NCBI GenBank assembly: GCA_965662365.1
Contig: CBFIHR010000125.1
Span: 1 to 8,699, forward strand
Length of the DNA stretch: 8,699 bases
Reading direction: 5' to 3'
Origin: CAWVWD01 sp965662365
Lineage (GTDB): Bacteria > Bacteroidota > Bacteroidia > Chitinophagales > Saprospiraceae
Below the pieces are notes generated by a model. That model did no database searches. It saw only the letters and a list, made by a program, of their open reading frames with translations, and was not told the DNA's origin. The position numbers and the translations under genes were made by a program. Shown here piece by piece: positions 1 through 5,576 of this stretch (its first letter is position 1; every line of letters starts with the position of its first letter).

Positions 1-74
1 ATTGCCCTTTTTTAAATATCGGGTTCGGTTTTTCTATTCGATTGTTTCGTTTTTCTTTTTTTAGTTACTGCCAA
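1..74 (-). other. Start of the next downstream cassette (leader only)
   Basis: In gene-sense this stretch begins with the TT of the GTTGGCAG box of the attC at 67-140 and runs out of the window as an A-rich leader. There is no CAT triplet on the plus strand here, so no minus-strand ATG lies within it and the gene of this cassette, if on the same strand, must start beyond the window (or use another start codon). It is described only as the 5' end of a sixth cassette. This is inferred from the array logic; no coding content is visible. Confidence 0.5.
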
Positions 75-140
75 CGTTCTGTATAAGAAGCGTTGCCATC
101 CCGCAGGGTGGCTATGCTTTCTTATACTATGTTAGGCAAT
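67..140 (-). repeat. attC-like recombination site 1
   Basis: Outer boxes are ACTGCCAAC (67-75) and GTTAGGCAAT (131-140); the latter in gene-sense reads ATTGCCTAAC. The inner stem pairs GTATAAGAA (81-89) with TTCTTATAC (119-127), then continues as GCGTTGCC with GGCTATGC, around a short CGCA-type tip. The right arm has one extra base, which in gene-sense is in the L'' half, where classical attC sites carry their extrahelical base. Between the GTT/AAC boxes and the stem there are 3 nt on one side and 5 nt on the other, the same spacing as sites 5 and 6. The palindrome and boxes are seen directly; the attC identity follows from integron biology. Confidence 0.85.
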
Positions 141-1597
141 GTTTTAGTTATTTTGATTTTTAAATTTTTCATTCAATTGATTGAGGATATTGTTATTCAA
201 TTGACTATTATTTTGACGTTGAATAAATTCTTGGATTAAATTCTCAAACTGTGAATTATCTGGATTTAGAAGAGGGTTTTCCGTATTTGGGTCTATATTT
301 CTCAAATTGTTCATCAGTTGATTATCAATGTTTTGAGGTATATCATACTGCTCCATAATTTGAGCTTTCTCTGATTTAAAATAGTCCAATATTTGTGACT
401 TATTTACAAGGTTTGGTAAATCAGGATTAGTAGATTTTAAATCATTATAATACGAAATTACTTCTTCATTGCTTTTAAAAGCAAGTAACTGAGACTCCTT
501 TGAATAGTACACATAAGAGGCTCTATCTAACCCTCCTGTTAAATCCATTGTGCCCGTTGTCCAAAAACCAAGATATGAACTTCCGTAAGTCTCACTCGAT
601 AATGATTTAGTTTCTTTTTTAAAGAATCCCGCATTGTTAAAAAATGTGGAAGCATTAATTTCATTTTTTGTTGCAAGCTTATTCATTCTTGTTACTTCAG
701 CAAAAATTCCATCAAACACAAATGCTTTATCGATTACGTCAAGTTTCAAATTCGGGTATCTTGTTCTTAATTCACCAATGTTATACAGTGTCTTTTCATT
801 TAAAGAATAGAATGCATCATCAATATTTACACCGTTATCTTCCCATTCAATTACCCCCATTCCTCTATAAGACAGTTTGATTTGGTATGTGTTTGAGTTA
901 ACAAAATCAATCCCGAGAGTTCCAACAACAGGAATACTTGAGCCAATTTCTTGGTTTGTCTCTGAGGAAATCAAATATTCGTCAGTACTAGTCAGTGTGC
1001 CATACTTGATATTATTTTCTGTTCCTAGTTGAACGGGACTAACTGTTCTTTCAATAATGATTGAATCTCCTTCTTCACGATAAGCAATAATTCCACCTAA
1101 ATGTCTATTAAACAGTGCAGATATTGGTTTTGGATTTGTTTCTTTTTTATCGTAGAAGAATGATGGGTCAAATTTGTATTTATTTGATAGAGAGGAAAGA
1201 GAAACTACATCTTTTTGATTGTTTGGGTCAAGTTCATAAGCTAATGTCCTTGAAAACTTATCATCGCCTTTTTGTATTATCGACTGTTCAATTTTTGTTC
1301 TACCTCCCTTATTTATTGGTTCTCCCCAAGCTCTTACGAATGAATAACGTTCTACTATAATTGTTTTTTTTAAAGTCTTTCCTGGAAATATAGTTTCTGG
1401 GTCAAATGCATTTTCACCCTGTTCGGTAGTACTCTTTGAAACAACCATATAGACTTTAATGGTATCGCTTGTCGAATTATGTAAACTTACCTCAATATCT
1501 TGCTTTTTAGCCATTGCAGGTATTGATATTAAACTTATTAGAATTATTGCTAATGTTCTCATGTATTTAAATTTTGTTGGTTCGTAATATTGCCTAA
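75..1597 (-). mobile_element. Integron-type cassette 1 (one gene, 1523 bp)
   Basis: The limits are set at the predicted G^TT crossover points of attC sites 2 and 1. The cassette's two terminal boxes, ATTGCCTAAC (1589-1598) and GTTAGGCAAT (131-140), are perfect 10-nt reverse complements. They differ from the boxes of the neighbouring cassettes, as expected if this unit once existed as a circle with a self-matching attC. It holds a single minus-strand gene with a leader of about 36 nt and a stop codon a few bases before the attC box, leaving almost no spare DNA. There is no room for a typical promoter, so transcription probably enters from the upstream cassette. Confidence 0.8.
144..1562 (-). 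CDS. Exported protein of unknown function, 472 aa
   Basis: I do not recognise this family. Residues 1-18 form a typical Sec signal peptide (a basic MRT start, a hydrophobic I/L-rich core and an AMA cleavage site before KKQD), so the product is probably periplasmic or secreted. The middle of the protein reads as alternating short polar and aromatic segments, suggesting mixed beta structure, including a Gly/Tyr-rich stretch near residues 320-345 (YGSSYLGFW, then TGGLDRASYVYY). The last 70 or so residues are rich in Asn and Gln, are low in complexity and are probably disordered or helical. There is no lipobox, no T9SS tail and no recognisable catalytic motif. ATG at 1562 is chosen because it begins the signal peptide and lies 36 nt after the cassette boundary. 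The TAA ends 4 nt before the attC box. It is the only gene in cassette 1. Confidence 0.85.
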   Translation of the reverse strand: MRTLAIILISLISIPAMAKKQDIEVSLHNSTSDTIKVYMVVSKSTTEQGENAFDPETIFPGKTLKKTIIVERYSFVRAWGEPINKGGRTKIEQSIIQKGDDKFSRTLAYELDPNNQKDVVSLSSLSNKYKFDPSFFYDKKETNPKPISALFNRHLGGIIAYREEGDSIIIERTVSPVQLGTENNIKYGTLTSTDEYLISSETNQEIGSSIPVVGTLGIDFVNSNTYQIKLSYRGMGVIEWEDNGVNIDDAFYSLNEKTLYNIGELRTRYPNLKLDVIDKAFVFDGIFAEVTRMNKLATKNEINASTFFNNAGFFKKETKSLSSETYGSSYLGFWTTGTMDLTGGLDRASYVYYSKESQLLAFKSNEEVISYYNDLKSTNPDLPNLVNKSQILDYFKSEKAQIMEQYDIPQNIDNQLMNNLRNIDPNTENPLLNPDNSQFENLIQEFIQRQNNSQLNNNILNQLNEKFKNQNN

Positions 1598-1665
1598 CGG
1601 AATAAGCAGCAACGACGGTGAAGGCATTTATGCCGAACTGGAAGATACTGCTATTGTTAGCGGTT
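1589..1665 (-). repeat. attC-like recombination site 2
   Basis: The outer boxes are ATTGCCTAAC (1589-1598) and GTTAGCGGTT (1656-1665). Inner pairing joins AGCAG (1605-1609) to CTGCT (1648-1652), and a terminal hairpin joins GGCAT (1623-1627) to ATGCC (1630-1634). The arm between these two helices pairs poorly, making this the weakest fold of the six. It is assigned to the series because its boxes match those at the far ends of cassettes 1 and 2. The stop codon of the upstream TPR gene falls in the apical loop of this site, so the gene reads through the R'' box. Confidence 0.8.
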
Positions 1666-3474
1666 GTTTTATTTTATTTATGTTTATATTATTATGTCTA
1701 AGACCATTAGAGTATCTTTCAATGAGGATTTCTCTATTTCCAATTCCTTCGTTGATTGATTGAATTTTATCATCAATATCCGTCATTTTATTTTTTAATT
1801 CTAACGACAACGATTTGAGTAATTTTTCTCGATTTCCCAAATATTTAGAAATCCCATAACCAACAAAATAAGATATTATTAAAATCACCAATTTATGAAT
1901 GGCACTTAGTTTAGCAATAAATATCACAAATATAGGATTTATTGCTCCCATACCTATTAAGTTGAATATATGTTGAATCTTAAAACTATTAAATAAATTA
2001 TTTTCATCATATTCAGAATATGAAATATATTCACAATAAAGAATTAAAAGTATTCCATATAAAATCCATACTGACCAAAAAATAATTGGTTGATACCATG
2101 TAAAGGTATCTTCATTATCTTTCATAGTCATCATTTTTCTGCTATGTGAGTTTTTAGTTTTCTGTAAAACTGTGATTTTTTCCTTAGCCTTACTGATTTC
2201 ATTTGTAAGTTTTTGGCTTTCTGATATTAACAGAACGTTTTTATTATAATTTTCATCACATTTTTTAAGTTTCTTTTCCCACTCTAATATGGTTTCAGTA
2301 ACTGATAAAAAAGTAATTTTATCAATATAGGATTTTTTCTTTAAAATAAAAGATGCCCATTTTTTTAATTTTTGGAAAGATGAGATAACATCATTGTACT
2401 CAGTTTTATATTTACTTTTTTCTGTTAAATCTATAAACTCATTTATTTTGATTACTCTTTGGTTTATGTTTGATTTCGCTGTTTCCAACAATTCATTAAG
2501 AAGCACATACACTTCTTTTTGCACATTGACTAAGTCTTTATGACACGCAACTTCTCCAAATAGATTAGGATTAAGTAATATTGCCTGTTTCAATCCTTGT
2601 ATAGCATAATTTAAATGACCTGCAAGACTAGCGTAAACGGCTTCTTGGAAAATATAGTTAGCATTGTTGGTGTCAAAAAGTTGTCTTGCTTTCTTTGCTG
2701 TTTTCCACGCAACTTCATAGTTTTTATCTACATAATATGACCTTGCTAAAGCCCATAATGCTCGTGCAGTATCAACATTTTCTAATTTAGAAGGAAGTGT
2801 AACTGCATCTTTAAAATAGCTTATAGAATTTTTAACATTATTAAGCCTTAACTCAACAAATCCTAAATTTAATAAAACTTGATAATCTGTTTTATCTAGT
2901 TCATAAGCCTTTAAAAAACGCTCTTTTGAAATCTCAACTTTATTGTATATAAATAATCGTACTCCTTGTCTTACGAGTTCTCTAGCCTCAGTATTTCTTT
3001 TGTTTTCTAGGAGGTTGATAATTCTAGATAAGTTTTTATTGACTTGAATAAGCTGCCATTTTATTTCAGATAACAACTGATTTCCCTTTCTTAATTCCCT
3101 ATTAACCTCATTGAATTTTGTTTCAATCAATTCTCCTAACCTATCAAACCTTTCACTAGATAACTCTTCTATTTGGATTAATTCTTCCTTTAAGGATGAA
3201 AGTTGTTTTGTTTGTTGATTAATTTCTTGGGCTATTGTTTCTGCATTTTTCTGATTTGAATTAATTATGGCTTGAGAACTTTTATTCTGATAAGCTATTT
3301 GTTGGTCAAGCATATAAACTAATGCCTGTTCCTTAGCTTCTCCATTGTGTAATAATTTAGAAGCTGGAGAACCTGCATCAAAATTATTAGGATAGTAACC
3401 TCCTAAGAAAATTTCTATACTTGACATTTTTCTCGCCATTATCTATATTTTTTTTTTTTCTTAATAACCGCTAA
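1598..3474 (-). mobile_element. Integron-type cassette 2 (one gene, 1877 bp)
   Basis: It is delimited by the G^TT points of attC sites 3 and 2. The terminal boxes AACCGCTAAC (3466-3475) and GTTAGCGGTT (1656-1665) are perfect 10-nt reverse complements and are specific to this cassette. The single gene starts about 36 nt after the boundary, and its coding region continues into the attC itself. The leader is essentially A/T only, with a run of eleven A in gene-sense, and no promoter could be recognised. At almost 1.9 kb it is larger than most integron cassettes, which typically hold one gene of 0.5-1 kb. Confidence 0.8.
1628..3439 (-). CDS. Coiled-coil, TPR and transmembrane protein, 603 aa
   Basis: This is a multi-domain protein with no signal peptide. 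Residues 1-45 form a distinctive head (IEIFLGGYYPNNFDAG). Residues about 50-150 are strongly helical and charged with Gln/Glu/Lys heptads, consistent with a coiled coil. Residues about 153-300 contain tetratricopeptide-like helix pairs (for example YQVLLNLGFVELRLNN, then ALWALARSYYVDKNYEVAW). A second helical region follows. Two to three membrane helices come next, near 449-472, 489-510 and 513-534. A short coiled-coil tail ends the chain. This suggests a membrane-anchored scaffold facing the cytoplasm; the partner is unknown. Residues from about P593 to A603 are encoded by the attC site and the TAA lies in its loop, so the C-terminus is probably a by-product of cassette capture. ATG at 3439 is used; an in-frame ATG at 3427 (MSSIE) is an equally plausible start. 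Confidence 0.85.
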   Translation of the reverse strand: MARKMSSIEIFLGGYYPNNFDAGSPASKLLHNGEAKEQALVYMLDQQIAYQNKSSQAIINSNQKNAETIAQEINQQTKQLSSLKEELIQIEELSSERFDRLGELIETKFNEVNRELRKGNQLLSEIKWQLIQVNKNLSRIINLLENKRNTEARELVRQGVRLFIYNKVEISKERFLKAYELDKTDYQVLLNLGFVELRLNNVKNSISYFKDAVTLPSKLENVDTARALWALARSYYVDKNYEVAWKTAKKARQLFDTNNANYIFQEAVYASLAGHLNYAIQGLKQAILLNPNLFGEVACHKDLVNVQKEVYVLLNELLETAKSNINQRVIKINEFIDLTEKSKYKTEYNDVISSFQKLKKWASFILKKKSYIDKITFLSVTETILEWEKKLKKCDENYNKNVLLISESQKLTNEISKAKEKITVLQKTKNSHSRKMMTMKDNEDTFTWYQPIIFWSVWILYGILLILYCEYISYSEYDENNLFNSFKIQHIFNLIGMGAINPIFVIFIAKLSAIHKLVILIISYFVGYGISKYLGNREKLLKSLSLELKNKMTDIDDKIQSINEGIGNREILIERYSNGLRHNNININKIKQPLTIAVSSSSA

Positions 3475-3538
3475 CGTCCGCATAAACGCCGTAGTCGCTT
3501 TTTGGCGACTATGGACGATTATGCTTTTGTTAGCGACA
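3466..3538 (-). repeat. attC-like recombination site 3
   Basis: The outer boxes are AACCGCTAAC (3466-3475) and GTTAGCGACA (3529-3538). The inner stem pairs GCATAA (3480-3485) with TTATGC (3519-3524). The apical hairpin pairs TAGTCGC (3492-3498) with GCGACTA (3505-3511) over a T-rich loop. The CGTAG...CTATGG core resembles sites 4 and 5. The boxes belong to cassettes 2 and 3 respectively, as the matches at 1656-1665 and 5090-5099 show. Confidence 0.85.
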
Positions 3539-3552
3539 GTTTTTTATTTTTT

Positions 3553-4131
3553 TTATAATTTAACTGCTAATAAAACACCTGCCGAGCTTGTAAAAATTGA
3601 TGTCTTGTAAATGTTATAATTTGGAATAAGGTGGATGTCAAAGTTATTAATCTTAATCTTTTGTATATATCTTAATGAACCTCCTATTAGTAGTCTATTT
3701 CTTGGTTCAAAATAGCCCTGTACCGAACCTCCATTTCCTTGAGAATTTTGAATTGTTACTGGGATTTCATATCTACTGTAACCTCCCAATATTCCAAAAG
3801 ATATTTTGCTTTTTTCAGATTTGCTCAATCGGGTTTCAAAATTAGTTCCAACTGTGGTATGTAAGACCTTATATGGTGCATCTAAGTTTCCATTCTCTTG
3901 TCCTGTAAAAAAATTAAAAGAATATGGACCACCTATTAAAAACGAAACTTCACCATTGAGGCATCCGATATTATTTTTTATAATGTTTTTTTGTAACCCA
4001 ACGCTATGTGCATAACCCTTTGACGGCATGAAGTAATTTGCACCATAATAAATACTTATTTCTTTTTCTGCTTGGGAAAAAACGTTAGATATACTAAAAA
4101 CAATAACAATAAATAAAAAAATATTTTTCAT
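3553..4131 (-). CDS. Outer-membrane beta-barrel-like protein, 192 aa
   Basis: The first 19-20 residues are a Sec signal peptide (MKN start, an I/V/F-rich core, then VFSQ), a form common in Bacteroidota. The mature part is a series of short amphipathic strands with alternating aromatic/aliphatic and polar residues separated by turns (ISIYYGANYF, FGILGGYSRYEIPV, LIGGSLRYI, FDIHLIPNYNIYK). It ends on a strand, GVLLAVKL. This pattern and the length fit a small eight-stranded outer-membrane barrel of the general OmpA-transmembrane/OMP_b-brl kind. No peptidoglycan-binding domain follows. It is the second gene of cassette 3, and its TAA lies 14 nt before the attC box. The barrel fold is inferred from strand patterning; the cargo or ligand is unknown. 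Confidence 0.8.
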   Translation of the reverse strand: MKNIFLFIVIVFSISNVFSQAEKEISIYYGANYFMPSKGYAHSVGLQKNIIKNNIGCLNGEVSFLIGGPYSFNFFTGQENGNLDAPYKVLHTTVGTNFETRLSKSEKSKISFGILGGYSRYEIPVTIQNSQGNGGSVQGYFEPRNRLLIGGSLRYIQKIKINNFDIHLIPNYNIYKTSIFTSSAGVLLAVKL

Positions 4132-4154
4132 AAATCTTCAAATTAAAAATGAAC

Positions 4155-4177
4155 AGCTATTTCATATTGAAATAACT
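4155..4177 (-). terminator. Hairpin between the two genes of cassette 3
   Basis: AGCTATTTCA (4155-4164) and TGAAATAACT (4168-4177) pair over a 3-nt loop, with one G-T type mismatch. In gene-sense the hairpin starts about 14 nt after the lipoprotein stop and is followed by GTTCATTTTTAA. It could be a weak intrinsic terminator or an mRNA-processing hairpin that sets different levels for the two genes. The stem is AT-rich and the U tract short, so strong termination is doubtful. Confidence 0.35.
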
Positions 4178-4191
4178 ATCCATGTTAGTTT

Positions 4192-4917
4192 TTAGCAATT
4201 AATCAAAAATTCCCAATCAAAACCATAACAACAAACACCTGCTTTCGCTTTATGAACTTTTACTTTTAGTTTAAATTCTGCCCAATAGTTAGAGCCGCAA
4301 TGATCCCAAACATCACCCACGTTGTAGAGGTTTCCTGTAGCGATAGACTGCCAAAACCAATTTGATGAAGCGGTTTTCTTTTCAAATTTAATAGAAAGAT
4401 ACTCTTTACTACGAGTTTCATCTGTATACTCAACTCTTGCTCCATTTACATCATTTGCTCCATATTGATAAAAGTAATAACTTTCAGAATATCTGCTACT
4501 TGCTTGTTGTCCCAAATACTCAAGGTCTGATTGAATTTTAAAGCCTGTTACATCATCTTTAAAATCATATTTCTCAACCTTAATGTAAACAAAATTATCT
4601 TGTCCTTCGTCATTATCAGTTTCTGTTTCAATATCAGTGTTAGGAGATAAATTAACAGAAGAAGTAATGTCATGCTTTCTCTTGTTCGCAATTAGATGAA
4701 GTACATCTGATGTATGGTCATCTAACGCTTCTTGAGTGTTTGCATAAATAGTTAAATCAAGACTATTTCCTTCTCGGTCTTCTAAAGACAAAGATTTTGA
4801 AAAGGTCAAAAACTCTTTCTGTTCCTGTTCTTGAACAGGATTATTCTCAATTAATGCGTCCTTATTACAGGATAGAAGAATGAAAATACATGATAACAAT
4901 ACTAAATTTTTTCTCAT
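4192..4917 (-). CDS. Predicted lipoprotein of unknown function, about 241 aa
   Basis: I do not recognise the family. The open frame extends to an ATG at 4947, but the ATG at 4917 is preferred because it begins a clean lipoprotein signal (MRKNLVLL...FILLSC) with the lipobox Cys at residue 17. Starting at 4947 would put ten unrelated residues before it. The mature protein starts with a short Glu/Gln-rich linker (NNPVQEQEQKE). It has a Thr/Glu/Asp-rich acidic stretch around residue 105, then a Tyr-rich strand-like region (YSESYYFYQYG). The C-terminal segment contains Cys in DHCGSNYW, GVCCYGF and at the very end (LINC). These late cysteines could form disulfides in the periplasm or on the surface. 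It is the first gene of cassette 3, followed after 60 nt by a beta-barrel-like gene. Confidence 0.8.
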   Translation of the reverse strand: MRKNLVLLSCIFILLSCNKDALIENNPVQEQEQKEFLTFSKSLSLEDREGNSLDLTIYANTQEALDDHTSDVLHLIANKRKHDITSSVNLSPNTDIETETDNDEGQDNFVYIKVEKYDFKDDVTGFKIQSDLEYLGQQASSRYSESYYFYQYGANDVNGARVEYTDETRSKEYLSIKFEKKTASSNWFWQSIATGNLYNVGDVWDHCGSNYWAEFKLKVKVHKAKAGVCCYGFDWEFLINC

Positions 4918-5089
4918 GTTTAATGAAATTTTTAATGGCTGAACCATTGTTTTTTTGGCAGTATTGCCGTTAATATACTACTATTTCAAAATAATACACT
5001 TTTACAAATAGCATCTCTTATTGAGTGAATTTTGGTTATATGTCGTAACCCTGTTTTTTACTTTTGTTATGTGTATTATTTTTTATAAT
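4918..5089 (-). promoter_or_regulatory. Long leader of cassette 3, possible promoter region
   Basis: This is about 170 nt of very AT-rich DNA with no gene, far longer than the 20-36 nt leaders of cassettes 1, 2 and 5. It contains two small dyads: GGTTA...TAACC (5034-5038 with 5046-5050), and GGCA...TGCC around 4957-4968. I looked for the Bacteroidota -7 element TAnnTTTG with an upstream TTG; only near-matches occur and their spacing is wrong, so no promoter is claimed. The length and position still make this one of two likely places for a cassette-borne promoter. Confidence 0.3.
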
Positions 5090-5165
5090 TGTCGCTAACG
5101 GTTATGCAGCAACTCCGTAGCCGATTTTTTAATCGGCTATGGAAGATGCTGCGATGTTCTGCACC
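5090..5165 (-). repeat. attC-like recombination site 4
   Basis: The outer boxes are TGTCGCTAAC (5090-5099) and GTTCTGCACC (5156-5165). The inner stem pairs GCAGC (5106-5110) with GCTGC (5148-5152). The apical hairpin pairs TAGCCGATT (5118-5126) with AATCGGCTA (5131-5139) over TTTT and is extended by CC/GG with one wobble. The two boxes do not match each other beyond the AAC/GTT core. They match the far ends of cassettes 3 and 4, which is what an assembled array predicts. Confidence 0.85.
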
Positions 5166-5170
5166 GTTTT

Positions 5171-5575
5171 TTAATATTTTTTTTCGTATGCAGTTGCCTT
5201 AAGATTGGTAACTACTCCATTTTTTTTATCAATATAAACGTCTAAAAAGTGACAAAATTTTTGTGGTTTTTCATTACATCGTGTATTTAAGTAATATCGT
5301 AAATTCCCAAGTACATGTGTGTTTGGTTTTCCCAAAAGTTCTTTCACTTCATCGTTTTTCATGCCGATTAAACAACTTTTATGTTCAAGTAAGAAAGCCA
5401 AATCCTCTTTTTTAATTACGAATATTTTTTGACTTTCATCATATTTCCATGCCGTTTCTATAAATTGCTTGTATTTACGACAACTAAAACCTCCATTACT
5501 TTTTGAAGCCTGAAAAAGACTACAAGATGATAATAAAGTTAGAGTAATGAAGGAAAATAATATTTGCTTCATCAT
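5171..5575 (-). CDS. Small lipoprotein with SmpA/OmlA-like domain, 134 aa
   Basis: The N-terminus is a lipoprotein signal peptide (MMKQILF, a hydrophobic core, then LLSSC) with the lipobox Cys at residue 18. Residues about 65-134 resemble the SmpA/OmlA (BamE-type) fold. They show a helix with GMKNDEVKELLGKP, a strand pair NLRYYL and LDVYID, then NGVVTNLKA, matching the usual G..xxEVxxxLGxP...YYL...F.NGxV pattern. Extra cysteines (about 32, 68, 99 and 107) could form disulfides. The role is unknown; domains of this fold often mediate protein-protein contacts in the envelope, but identity with BamE itself is not supported. The start codon follows the TAG of the 790-aa gene after a single base, so translation is probably coupled. 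A second ATG at 5572 is also possible. Confidence 0.8.
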   Translation of the reverse strand: MMKQILFSFITLTLLSSCSLFQASKSNGGFSCRKYKQFIETAWKYDESQKIFVIKKEDLAFLLEHKSCLIGMKNDEVKELLGKPNTHVLGNLRYYLNTRCNEKPQKFCHFLDVYIDKKNGVVTNLKATAYEKKY

Positions 5576-5576
5576 T

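Larger units (their letters stand above)
3475..5098 (-). mobile_element. Integron-type cassette 3 (two genes, 1624 bp)
   Basis: It is delimited by the G^TT points of attC sites 4 and 3. Its terminal boxes TGTCGCTAAC (5090-5099) and GTTAGCGACA (3529-3538) are perfect 10-nt reverse complements. It carries two genes in the same orientation, a lipoprotein and then a beta-barrel-like protein, separated by 60 nt that include a hairpin. It also has a long leader of about 180 nt. Two envelope-protein genes in one unit could travel together; whether they work together is not shown by the sequence. Confidence 0.8.

Noticed and set aside
668..880. Plus-strand open frame opposite the 472-aa gene
   Set aside because: It is antisense to a well-supported gene, has a low-complexity translation, and has no leader or family resemblance. 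The plus-strand frames at 1115-1360, 3806-4015 and 6586-6768 were rejected for the same reason.
131..1598. Paired boxes as terminal inverted repeats of insertion sequences
   Set aside because: There is no transposase gene, the inverted matches are only 9-10 nt, no target duplications are seen, and the units abut head-to-tail, sharing the palindrome between them.
5065..5073. GTTATGTGT in the cassette 3 leader, identical to the cassette 5 box at 8099-8107, as a relic attC
   Set aside because: No matching stem surrounds it; the nearest GTAAC is only about 16 nt away. A 9-nt AT-rich match is weak evidence.
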